Below, piece after piece: positions 48,204-59,407 of a stretch of DNA of 64,000 nucleotides. Each line of letters begins with the position of its first letter. The stretch's first letter is position 1. Where the stretch lies: NCBI GenBank assembly GCA_026724425.1, contig JAIUCV010000019.1, positions 9,505,141 to 9,569,140 of the forward strand, written 5' to 3'. This DNA is from Erythrophleum ivorense (taxonomy: Eukaryota; Streptophyta; Magnoliopsida; Fabales; Fabaceae). The notes under the pieces are model-generated. The model was not told where the DNA came from and searched no databases. It saw only the letters and a program-made list of their open reading frames with translations. A program made the translations under genes and the position numbers.

Positions 48204-50445
48204 AATTTAAAGGTTGGTATGGTTCATTGCAAGGTAAACATAATATATTTATATAATTTGATTAATATTTATTATATGTTTATATTTATTATTTTGTTTA
48301 TTAAATTATCATTTTAACCATTAAATTATTTTTTAAAAAATAGATGTATAAAAGTTATTTTTTATTTTACCTATCTACTTTTTACATTCTGTTTTCTTTT
48401 ACATCATTCAACCAAATCTGTCCTCAGGCCCTGTTTGGCATTGTGGAGGAAAGTGAAAGTAAAAAAAAAAAATCAATGAAATGTGTTTGGTTGCAGTAAT
48501 TGGAAAAGGAAACAGAAAGTAGCAATATTGTAGGGCAAATGTGCACTTTTGTATTTGGTATGTTTTTTGTTTCGCGTTTTTTCAAATAGATAGGTAATGA
48601 TTTTTTCACCCTTCTAGTGATATTGACCAAGCCATTTATTTGTCATTTCTTTCTCATCCACAACATAGCCTTTTAGCGTGATCAACATTATTCTTCAAAT
48701 TGATTATTTATTACTTTTGCCCATTAACATTGTCATCATACAAAATTTATTTATTATAATCATATAAAATGTAATTATGCAAAGTTAATAAGAGAAAAAT
48801 AATTAGTCTTATAAAAAAATGAAAGACTAATGATACTAACCAAAAAAAAAAACCAAAGTCAATTTCTTTTAAAAAAATTAATTGACAAATAAGAATAATA
48901 AATTTTCAAAAAGAAGAACAAACTTATAAAAAACATATCTCAATTTCAAAAAAAACAAATTAAGCCAGATAATGAAATAAAAAAAATTAAAAACATATTA
49001 AAAAAAGTTCAAATAATAGAAAAAATATTAATCCTGAATAAAGTCAAAAAAATTTCCTATTGAAAAAAATATATAGCTGAAATAAATAATAATAATTCAA
49101 ATAATTCCCAAAAAACAAAATAAAAATTGATTGAAATTCAATTAAAAATTTCCAACTAAATTTTAATCAAAACATCCATTTCGAGATATGTTCAACCAAA
49201 TAGCAGTTAAACAAGTTCCAATTATTATTTAGTCAGAATTTGTTTGACTAAATTTCAATCGAATGATGTTTCGATTACACGTCTAACCAAACAATAGTCA
49301 AGTGCCTTCAACTACCGTTTAGTCTAAACTTGTTTAACTAAATTTTAGTTAGACAATATTCCGACTACAATGTTTGACTAAACAATAGTCGAACGAGTTT
49401 CGACTACTAATAAGTTAGAACTCATCTAACTTATTCTTTTTTTGAAAAGCTTGTGTCATAGTTTGTTAGGATTTTTTTGTTTATATTTGTTTGCTTCTCC
49501 TTATTTTTTTTCCTTTTTTTTAGTTTTTTCCTCTAGGCATAATAAAATTGTTTTAAAATCTGATCATCTTCAATAATAATTCAAAACATTTGCAAAAAGA
49601 TAAATAATGAGAAACAAAATAAAAATATAATTAACTATATCACTTAAATTAATTACAAAAATATAAAACAGCTAAATAAAGTCAGATTTATCATCTGAAA
49701 ATCTAAATTAAAGGCAATTGCATTTAATTTAAAGAAAATAAAATAAAATGATGGACATAGCTATTATATATTCACACATTTGGATTTTTTTTTCTTCGAT
49801 AAGAACCTTCTCTTCTATTAGCATCAGAAAATATTATAAATATTTTTAGTACCTGGTTAATTATTTTTACTATAAATCTTGGTTAATAATCATAACAAAT
49901 AGTTGATTATTGTGACATATACATTATGGTAAATAGTGATATATATTTTTTGTTATGAAGTAAACATTTAAATTGCCCCAAAAAAAATTCTCCCTACTTC
50001 CATAAGCTCTTCTATAATTTTTACTATAAATGAAAAATCAATGTGGTAAGAGTATGAAAAAAAAAAGCTAATTAACCTAAGATTATAAATCCAAGCACTA
50101 AATCTAGGGACCTGTTTTAATTTTACAAAAATAAAATATCGCCTGGCAAAATAGTCAAACCCTTTGCGGAACAACCGAAATAGAATGTTGCTGGGCAATT
50201 CAACACAACGTACGTTTTATTGTATTTGATGTGACGTGAACTATATCATGTTTTGGAATGAACGTAATTTTATCTTTTATCTTCTACTACTTTTTATTCT
50301 ATTTCTATTTTATCAAAATAAATAAATAAATATAAATATATTATTTTATATTTTTTACTCATACCAACTATAATTTATTATATTACATCCCATTTAACTT
50401 TTTCTTTTATTTTTATCACTAAAAATTTTGTATATTAAATAAGAA
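48204..50445. other. 2.2-kb insertion specific to block B, non-coding
   Basis: Block A reads directly from GTCAATTTGGGCC into the stretch before CCTCCGTTAAATACCTAC (30761-30810), whereas block B has ~2.2 kb of extra AT-rich sequence between the matching phrases. It includes AGGCCCTGTTTGGCAT at 48426, a phrase common at the ends of plant miniature elements. It also has phrases such as TCGACTA/GACTAAA in both orientations near 49200-49420. I found no clear ends or coding sequence. Confidence 0.45.
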
Positions 50446-51284
50446 TTAAATGTTGTTGACCTTCTCCTATTAAATACCTACTGGCATCCTGTGAAACTAA
50501 TAAGTGATGTGAAATTTTTTATGTTTATTTATATATGAACTAATAAAATAGATTTAACTTATTTAATAGATCTCATAAATAATAATGCTATAATAACTAA
50601 TAGAATATATGCCTCATATAGCATTTTATTTATATGATAATAAAATAATAAGTTATTAAATGTAGAACTTAATTATATAACTTAACATTATTTTATTAGT
50701 AGGTGAATTTTATTTTATTTTATTTAATCTTTTTTCATTAAAAATAATATAAATAATATGACATTCTAAATTTCTCTTAATTGAAAGCTAAAATTTCGAG
50801 AAATTGGTGTAACTTGGTGTAGATAACCTAACTTGGTGTAAGAATCTTCTATATATATATAATTTTAATAGAATTTGGAGAAAGAATGATACAAAAAATA
50901 AAATTGTATACAGGGCTAATTTCCTTTTTTTTCTTTTTTTCTCTCTCTTTTTTCTGAAAATTTCAAAAAATTTACTATAAAAAGTTCTAAAAAATCGAAA
51001 TTCTACAACTTGTATATATCCCCATTATAAGTAATTAATTGTATCCCCGAAGCTACATTTGAATTAAAAATATATGGTGGTGAAGTTATGCACTAGGTTA
51101 AAGGAATGATTATCCAAAAATCGAATTAAATTAATGCAAATTACACAATATGATGTTGAAATAGTAAATTACACAAATTTTTGAAAACAAAAGAGAAATA
51201 AGAGTAGATCATACACTCACACAGGAGCTTTTAAAATAGAAGTGATGATGGTTGATCGCGTTAAAATAATAATAGGTCGTGCCC

Positions 51285-54200
51285 TCAAGGTGTTTTCTGC
51301 TTAGTTTCCATTGTTTTGACCTGCATGGTTTCCTTATTCTTGATCTTTCGATACTCGATTGCTGGGGTGGCCTTGTGGCTAGGTTCTGGAACATTGGTAA
51401 AGTTAGCCTTCAGAAGATCAAGGTAGAGGGGGAACTGTGCGATACCAAAAAGGGTGACTGGGAATGAGGTGATAAGATAAATAGGAATCGCAGCGTTTCG
51501 AAATTGTTGCTTGAGCACTAAGAAATGGCTAGCACAGAAAGAGATCCACATGGAAGCAATGGAGAGGAACAAGGTGGTCAAACCAAATATAAGCTTCCTG
51601 GGTAGGTCTCGCTCAAAATCAAACGCTTGATAACGAGAAGTGAGTATGGAGAGGAACAGGACGGTGGACGTGAGGGAACTGCAAAGGGCGACCAATGATG
51701 AGATTACGAACAAGCTGAATGCTGGCTTATTTTCAAGGGTTGGGTAGCCCGTCCTTTCTTGGACACCCCCAGGCAAGCTGGTCGACGTGGCAAAGGCCAC
51801 CGTTGCAATCAGTGTCGACACCACCGAGCATGCTTGTGAGGTTTTATTCAACCACTTTCCCCCGCTTGTCACTAGTGCCCCATGAGTTTCCCTAAAGGTG
51901 TCCTCTGGGGTTTCAAATTTGAGGTTGTGTCTCACAAAGACTTCAGGTCGCACTGAATGCTTCACAAACTGCATCACCATCATGTTTATTTAATACTTTT
52001 ATTAGGGTTCAGGCTCAGCTCAAAGACAAATTAGTAGCAATTATAGGTAGCAAATTTACTTGAATTACGCACCTTAAACCACTTGATTTCCCATTGCATT
52101 TGAAGTGCTTCCCCAGGAATGAGCCAAGGCTCGTCTCCAAGCCTGGCTGCCAAGTGCAATGCACTGTTTCCCTCTTCATCCACATGACGAAATAGACTTT
52201 CTTTAAAGGTTCCCCATTTCTTCAATAACAGTTGATATACCTGGGTTTGCCTCTTCTCCACTGCCAATAGCACTATGTTCTTTTTCTCATCATCCTTATC
52301 GTTAATAGCCCCCGGAAATAATTCCAGAATTCTCTCCACCATTTCTGTCACACCATTCTTTGCAGCGATCAATAGGGGTGTCCCCCTTGACTTTCTCACT
52401 ATTGAATCATTGGGAACCGCACATCGAGTGGCAATGCAAATCACACAATTATTATTTAATTTATTGCAATTTAAAAAAATCACTAATATTATTTGAATTA
52501 AGAAATTCATGCAAACTAGGTAACAATCAGTCTTACCACAAGTCTACAGTTAACTAACAAATATATCTAATCATTTAATAAAACTCAATTAAGTTCATTG
52601 ATGATAGGAAGGTGAATTTGATATTAATCATATTATAGATAGGATATGATCCTTTTAAGCGGACAGTCTCCTAGCTAGTTATACCGTTACTCAAATGTGA
52701 GGGCAATGATATATATGGACAGCTTGATCTAGTCGAAGGTAAAACTCACTTACTGTTGGTTCTCCCCAAGACTTGCAGAAAATAATTTTTTATTACCAGG
52801 GGATCCAACGGTGGAGAATGATCTCTACTTCCTAAAAGGTCAAGTTCTGTACAATATAATAATAGTGCTTCTGAGTTACAACTTCGAGTTACGTGAATCT
52901 TCTTACCGTTGTCCTCTTGTTTTTTGGAGGAAGTTGACGGCTTTTCAAGGGGAGTTCCCACTGCGGTTGAGATAGCTGAATCGGGTGTTCTCCCATCACC
53001 ATAATGCAAATACCCGATTCCGGAAGCACCATGGAGAAGTTGATCCATTATTTGAACAGAACATGTGTGCATCTCCTTCTTTTTTCGTATCTTATTTAAT
53101 TCTCTCCGTCCAGCTGGGAATACTAGTAGATATAGATAGATAAATAGCACATTATTTCGAATTAATTAATATAAATTTTATGACAGTGTGCTTGTGTGTG
53201 AGATTTTCATTAAAGTATACATGTGCGCAGAAGAATTCCCAACAGGAGATCCAGGACCAGAGATAAAAACTCGACCAAAGTATGGACCACTGTATGGCTC
53301 GTTCTGTAATGATTATTTACTCCTTCTTTGGGATCCTTCGCATTTTTTCCTTTTCCTGGAAATATGCCTGTCAAAGATTTATTAGTTGCTTGATATATAT
53401 GAATAAATCCTATGATAATTACCGGACTCAAGTTCATGTGAGCACCGTACCACTCCTTTCCCAAACATTAGAACTGATATGTATAATTAAATTAATTCGT
53501 TGTAGAAACTACAGATTGCAGTTTGCACTCTATATTTGCAGAGTGATGAACGAAAAGGGCTTTAAGCTGAAGCTAAATTGAATGTTAGTTGAGATGAAAA
53601 TCGAATTGCATCACAAAAGGAGAAAAGAAAATAGCTGGGGCGCCTGTGATATATACACAGTAACCACCGATAAGATTGGGCCTAGATTTAATGACGCTTT
53701 GTTTGTCTTCGCCTTCCAATTCGAAAAGCTGCGAATCTGCCTTGATCTTCTTAACTGTTGTACCTTCCAAGTACAATGAATAGTCCAGGCGGACGAGAAT
53801 TCAAATAAAGAGAGACGAGATGATATATATTGATTTAGCCTTTCCTTCAATGGACAACAGTACTTACAGTGATAAATGAGATATTCAAATGGTCCGAGGC
53901 GGCTACCACTTTTGAAAGCAGAAGGCATTGCTGCTAGGAGATCGAGTGGAGACAACCCTTCCTCGTTCAACTTCACCTCTTGCACAAGACCTTCATTGTA
54001 AAGGTGAATTATTTGGATGGCCAGATCTGCCAAATTAAAGCAAATTATGCACTTGTTGTAATTAAGTAATAAATTAAAACAGCAAGAATGAAAATGAATA
54101 TTAATTGATTGAATGAATTAAATGACAGTAATTAGAAATAGATATCAATTTTAATTTACCAAAATGCTCCCCCCTAATTGCACAATGAAGAATAGTATCA

Positions 54201-54757
54201 CCGTTGTTCCTCCTGCAGTTACTAATGTTGGGGGGACTACAACGGTTAGAGATATGATGAAGCCAAAGAAAAGCTTGTTTATGGCCATGGAGAGCCGCCA
54301 GGAAGAGGGGTGTCTCGCCGTCAATGTTACGTTTACCAACTAAGGCGGGGTCTACCCCGGTAATTGTCTTACATATTTTGAAATACCCCATTGAAGCCGC
54401 TAAATGCAGGGGTGTGTTCTTTCTCTCATCCTCAGCCTCCAGGGCTCCGCTCTTTTCGCCAACTCTTTCCCCTGTTACAATGCTTTCTTCGCTAACTATT
54501 TCCACCACTGTTGCTACCTCCTCCTCCATCTGAGCTTCCGGAGCGCTCTCTTTGCAAACTAGCTCCACCATTTTTGCCACCACCTTCTCATCCCCATTAG
54601 ACACTGCCATGTGTAACGCAGTGTCTCCTGACGCCGTTATCTTGGCCGTGTGAAGCGCCCTTTCATCCTTGTACATTTTAATTACTTCTCCCCACTTGCC
54701 TTCCATGGCAACTTTAAATAGTTCCGTCTTTTTACGCTCCAGCTCGTCCATAGCCAT
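51285..54757 (-). CDS. Ankyrin-repeat PGG-domain membrane protein, copy B (seven exons)
   Basis: Inferred exons, 5' to 3': 54757-54160, 54026-53868, 53763-53659, 53367-53221, 53113-52907, 52431-52073 and 51968-51285. Their 2259 bp sum gives 752 residues in frame. Ankyrin motifs are GDTALHMAV (about residue 44), NTPLHLAASMG (114), GETPLFLAA (147) and GDTILHCAI (186), then GTPLLIAAKNG and GNSALHLAARLGDEPW. Exon 7 has EIKWFKFVKHS, GGKWLNKTSQACSVVSTLIA and LPGGVQ (about 590), the PGG domain, with four hydrophobic helices. ATG at 54757 (AATGGCTATGG) is the first in frame. The family (ACD6/ITN1 relatives) is membrane-bound and linked to defence and stress; that role is inferred. Exon 6 lacks its AG (TG at 52433-52432), so normal splicing is doubtful. 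The exon 3 donor is uncertain by a few bases. Confidence 0.82.
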
Positions 54758-54787
54758 TGTCTCTTGGACAATTGACTTCAATGGATT

Positions 54788-54815
54788 AATCAATTGTCAT
54801 ATATATAATGTACAA
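54788..54815 (-). promoter_or_regulatory. TATA-like element and tiny upstream ORF of gene B
   Basis: On the minus strand ATTATATATATGACAATTG lies about 45 bp upstream of the start codon. The same sequence precedes copy A. If the TATA run is used as a TATA box, the leader would be only about 15-20 nt. The overlapping ATG ACA ATT GAT TAA (54800-54786) would then not be transcribed. Confidence 0.4.
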
Positions 54816-55547
54816 GAGAGGGGGTTATCACTTTTTGTGCAGGGTTTGCCCAGTTATCAAGTTATTCCCAAGCCATCAAGTGCAAGAGGATGACAGTACT
54901 GCTGAATATGCTGTTTCTACAAGAGTAAAGTTGAAATATTCTAGACAAGAGTGAAGCATTGTGTTTATTCTGTGCTGTGTTTCAGGGGTGCTTCATTTGT
55001 GCAAACAACGATAAGATGTGTAACACGGCGGCGTTATAAATTGATAATGAGTCGGGCTGGCTAGCTGCAATATTAGCGGTTTCAATTGAATCGGGAATTT
55101 GTAACAGTGGATTTACATTTTAAAAGGAAAGTGCGGCTGGAGTAGTGAATCTATAAAAATATATCATACATACAATATTAGTGTACAGAATATAAAATGT
55201 TCAAATTATACGTGCAATACTTTAATTCAACAGTTTGTTTCAACCAAGGGTAATAACTATATATAACATGAAAGAGATAAATGGGTGTGGACATAGTTTT
55301 TAATTCAAGAAAAATTTTGGGCCTCATATATTTATAGAAGTTGAAAGGATCTTTTAGAGTCCAACATCGTTCCAACGTAACTTAACCAAGTTTAAACCAT
55401 TTTCAAGTTCAACATTTTTTGTATTCGTTTGTTTTAAATTGTTTGAATATTATCTCTAATTTTCATATTTTCTTTGTGTTTTTTATGAATTGTTTCTAGA
55501 AATTAATCAAGACCACGCATAAATACCTTTTTGTTTAATTTTTCGAC
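54816..55547. other. Upstream region of ankyrin gene B
   Basis: Non-coding and collinear with block A upstream of gene A, with shared landmarks TTGTGCAGGGTTTGCCCAG and ATTCTAGACAAGAGTGAAGC. No other gene is visible. Confidence 0.6.
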
Positions 55548-56958
55548 AGTTTTCCAAAATAAATATTTTCTCTCTAACTTTTTGTGTTTTTCCCGCCTCA
55601 AATACCACGTATAAGGATCACTTAAAAGCTTTTGACCCATCTGAAGGTGAGGCCTCCTTAAGGGCCATGGGTGTGGCATCGTGTTTCTTGTGTGGTCACC
55701 CCTTGTAAACTCATCAGAGGCTATCTTATCATTCCTTTTGTAAATAACACTACTGTCAAAGAGTGTTTAAAGTTATGATATTAGTTGAGAGATTCCGTTT
55801 ATTTACTTATTTATTTTTGTGTTAATTTACGTATATATAGTTAAAATAATAATCTTGCCTTAACAATTCAGCAATCATGTAGATCACAAAATTGAATTGA
55901 AAGCGTTTGTGCGCTTCTGCTGATTAGAATTTTTCCATTGCAGATTAAAAGAAAAAAGTCATATCACATACTCAAGTTACATGACTCTGGCTAATTCCCC
56001 ATAAATTGAAGTTACTTGAATTGTGTTGAATAAAAACTCTGCAAATGAATTTGGTTTGAAAAACGGTTTTAATTATGTCAAACAAAATGCAAAATATGAA
56101 TTAATATCCAAAAGCACGTTCATCTTCAATTATTTTCATGAATAAATATTTACGATTTCGATCTCTCAAATTTTATCTTCAATTTTTGTGTTCCCACTGC
56201 CTCACATATGTATATTTCACTCAAACGCTTTTGACCCATTTGAATGTGAAGCCTCTTTAGGGGCCATGGGTGTGGCATCGTGTTTCTTGTGTAGTCACCC
56301 CTTGCAAAATAATCAGAGGGAATCTTCTCACTCCTCTTGTATCTAACACTACTCTCAAAGAGTGTTTAAAGTTATGATATTAGTTAAGATTCTGCCAGTT
56401 TATTTATTTACTTATTTTCGTATAATTTACGTATATATAGCTGAAATGATCATCTTGCCTTAACAATTCAGCAATCATGAAGATTACAAAATTGAATTTT
56501 AAGCATTTGGGTGCTTTTGCAGACTAGAATTCCATTGCGGATTAAAAGAAAAAAAGTCATATCATAAGCTCGTGTTACACGGCTCTGGCTAATTCCCCAT
56601 AGATTGAAGCTACTTGAATTGTGTTGAATAAAAACTCTCCAAATGAATTTGGTTTGGAAAAAATGTCTTAATTATGTCATACAAAATGGAAAATATGAAT
56701 TAATAGCCAAAAGCATGTTCATTTACAATTATTTTCATGAATAAATATTTTTAATTTTTATCTCTCAAATTTTCTCTTCAATCTTTTTATTTTTTGGGTG
56801 TTTCCACTGCCTCACAAACCACATAAAAGGATCACTCAAACGCTTTTGACCCATTTGAAGGTGAAGCCTCCTTATGGACCATGGGTGTGGCATCGGTGTT
56901 TCTTGTGTGGTCACCCCTTGCAAAGTAATCAGAGGCGATCTTCTCATTCTTTTTGTAC
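55548..56958. repeat. R array of block B (two units and a partial)
   Basis: Period is about 600-615 bp, from GACCCATCTGAAGGTGAGG (55634), GACCCATTTGAATGTGAAG (56232) and GACCCATTTGAAGGTGAAG (56848). The array breaks off in the third unit after GAGGCGATCTTCTCATTC. It is the same repeat as at 1-643 and 40035-41285 and again lies just upstream of an ankyrin gene. Confidence 0.9.
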
Positions 56959-58961
56959 CCAGTAAGGAAACTGTTCTTAAAAGAACTTATATTTTCAGTA
57001 CTCGGTATTAACCAAGGTTCCTAATTTTACTGTGATATCTTTCAGACTGTTTTCGGGAGCCTAAAGTTTTCTTTGAAAAGACTGAAATGTGAGACTCTCA
57101 TTTACTCATTCACATCAAATCAAATCCTGCTGAAAAAGATTAATTTTGGAAGAAAATTTTTTCAAAAAGACTAATTCAACATTCTTCTTGAACTTCTCTC
57201 TGGACTAACAATTATTAATTATTTATTTTAATTGAATTTTTTACTAATTTATATTATTTTAATAACATAATATAAAATTTTTAGATTTTTAGTATTGTCT
57301 AAAAAAGTTTGCAAAGCAATTTTTGCCAATTTACATATTCATGTCAACTTTTAAAAATTATTGCTAAACAATCTATCAATTAATTCTATCTTTAAAAGCA
57401 AGTTTTATAATATTTTTATTCTTTTTAAATGTTAATTATTTTTAGCCTTTTTAAATAATATTTTTTGCAACACCTATATACAGCTTAATAATTTTTTAAA
57501 AATCACAATACTTTCAAAAAAAATATTAGATATATAGTTTTATTCTCAATAAAAATAAATTTTTAATCCTTTTGTTTATCTAAGTTTTTAAATTGGTCCC
57601 TATAATATTTTAAAACAATTTTTATGATATCTTTTTTATAAAAAAATCTTTATACTTTGCAAATGTTTAAAATCAAGTCTCCACTATTTTTGTTATAACT
57701 CTATGAGTTGGTAGATGATATGGCAAACATAATGTATAAGTGTGAAATGGACCTACAATGGAAAATTTGTATTGTATGGATTAATCTAAATGGTTCAAAT
57801 TTCTTTATTTTTTTTAATTTTTAAAATAATTTTTTTATAGGATATAAAAGGCAGAATAAAAATAATTTTTTTAATTGTGAATTTTAGAAACAAAAATGTT
57901 TTAAGTTAAAAAAAATTTTTAAAAAACTTAGATCATCTAAATTTTAATTTGGACGGTCTAAATTGGAGGGAGAACATCTGAATCCTTATATGTGCGAAAT
58001 GGATCTCCTGCAATGGCCTCTGCAAGGAGAAATCTCAACTGTCCATATCAATATTTGCTGATGGATCTTAATTGACAAGCTGACATGGAAGAGGATGAAG
58101 AAAAGGAAAAAAAGAAAAGAAAGTCTTCAAACGTGTGTTACGTTGGGGCACATTCTTTGACACTACGCTATCTCCAATGGTCTCCTCTTTTCCTGATCAG
58201 CCTAGGCACAGCGAAAAGGGGGATAGAAAGATTTAGCGAAGTGGAGAGATTGGTATTGTTAATGATATTTCCTTTTGAATGCACTATGCTTCAGGATAGA
58301 AAGCGTGCAAATCCAATTGATATATCCACAAAATATGCAAGCTGTCAATAAATACTTTTACCGGTAATTTGTGCCGCATCATGCATGTGATAAGTTTATT
58401 ATGTGTGGCCACTCATTCTGGATCTATTTCATTCAGGAATGAATAGTACCACAATAGGCAGCATTCTATGACATCCTCTGAACAATAAGAAGAAAAAGTA
58501 AGATTTTAATACAAAAGTAGCTGTCCAGATTAAGAAGAAGCTTCTGGGAGGAAGAAAATCTACTTCCAACCATTTAGATTCTTCTTGGATCACAAAGTAA
58601 AAAATGACGCCAAATGACGGATGAAACTCGAACAAGAAAAATGCACACGGGACAACGCAACTCTGTTTCCCTCCAGATTTTTGCACCCTGCTTCACTTCA
58701 AGAAAAATGCGGTGCGTTTTAGTTTTGTTTCAGACTCACATTAACGCACCCTGCTTTATCTTGTTTGTTCACTGCATCAACACTGCTAACTTTGCCACGT
58801 CACTTTCCACTAAACAAGGGTCACCGCATTGTGGCTTAATTCAAGCGCACTTCAGGCAAGCGTAATTCAGAGGATCCGTCTCCCTCCGACACCCAGATCC
58901 AATTTTCCTCCTTTTCTCCCTCTGTTTGTATTTCTCTCTTAAATCTGAACATTTTCTTAAA
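56959..58961. other. Non-coding spacer with MITE-like AT-rich sequence
   Basis: The region 57550-58000 has phrases typical of small inverted-repeat elements (AAATTGGTCCCTATAAT, AATCTTTATACTTTGCAAATG, GGCAAACATAATG), but I could not pair its ends. The open frame at 58085-58351 begins with a low-complexity Glu/Lys run and has no family signature. 58650-58960 is GC-richer and may be the former 5' flank of the pTAC14-like fragment. Confidence 0.4.
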
Positions 58962-59407
58962 ATGCGAAGTTTGACCCATCAAAGCTTCAGTTTATACACC
59001 CCCATTTCCTGTTTCAACCCGCCATAAATAGTCCTCCCTGTCTGAGGTAAATTTCACCTTTGCTTTAACTTGTTCACTGTTTAGTTGTTGATGGAAGAAA
59101 CAATTAGAACAAGAGTGCGTACTAAGTAAAATGGGTGTTGTTACCATTATTTGGCATGCTTTCATGTACATAATAAACTGAGTTACAGAGAAGACATAAT
59201 ATTGAGAATCAGTGTCTTCTATCCGATACAACAACCTTAGGATGAATTATTTGAAGGTTTTTGGATTTTATAAGATTCTCAGTTATAGCTTGCTGATTGA
59301 AATTTACTTGGTCCTATAGTTGGAGCCTGCAGATCGTGATTTCTACAAGATAGGTTACGTCCGAAGCATGCGAGCTTATGGAATTGAATTCAAAGAAGGG
59401 ATGGATT
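58962..59407 (+). pseudogene. pTAC14-like (plastid SET-domain protein) 5' fragment
   Basis: The part ending at 59046 reads IKASVYTPPFPVSTR and, after an in-frame TAG at 59029-59031, SSLSE, followed by GTAAAT. After an intron ending TCCTATAG (59319), exon 59320-59407 reads EPADRDFYKIGYVRSMRAYG and then IEFKEGMD. This matches my recollection of the segment joining the transit peptide to the SET domain of pTAC14, a component of plastid RNA polymerase complexes. The possible start ATG (58962, MRSLT) is in a different frame from IKASV, so there is also a frameshift. Intron retention shows it is a genomic fragment. It stops where the element at 59408 begins. Confidence 0.6.

Larger units (their letters stand above)
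43556..51284. other. Block B region downstream of ankyrin gene B
   Basis: Collinear with 22550-31902 of block A but with only one copy of the 570-bp internal repeat (about 44906-45500) and without the 3.8-kb A-specific segment. It has two insertions relative to A, at about 46157-46857 and 48204-50445. Simple repeats are (AG)n near 43658-43681, (ATT)n near 43878-43911, (TG)n near 45576-45592 and (AAT)n near 47323-47354. No coding exon was recognised. Confidence 0.6.

Noticed and set aside
58085..58351. 88-codon open frame starting MEEDEEKEKKKRK
   Set aside because: Low-complexity start and no recognisable motif. It could be a short exon but nothing supports it.
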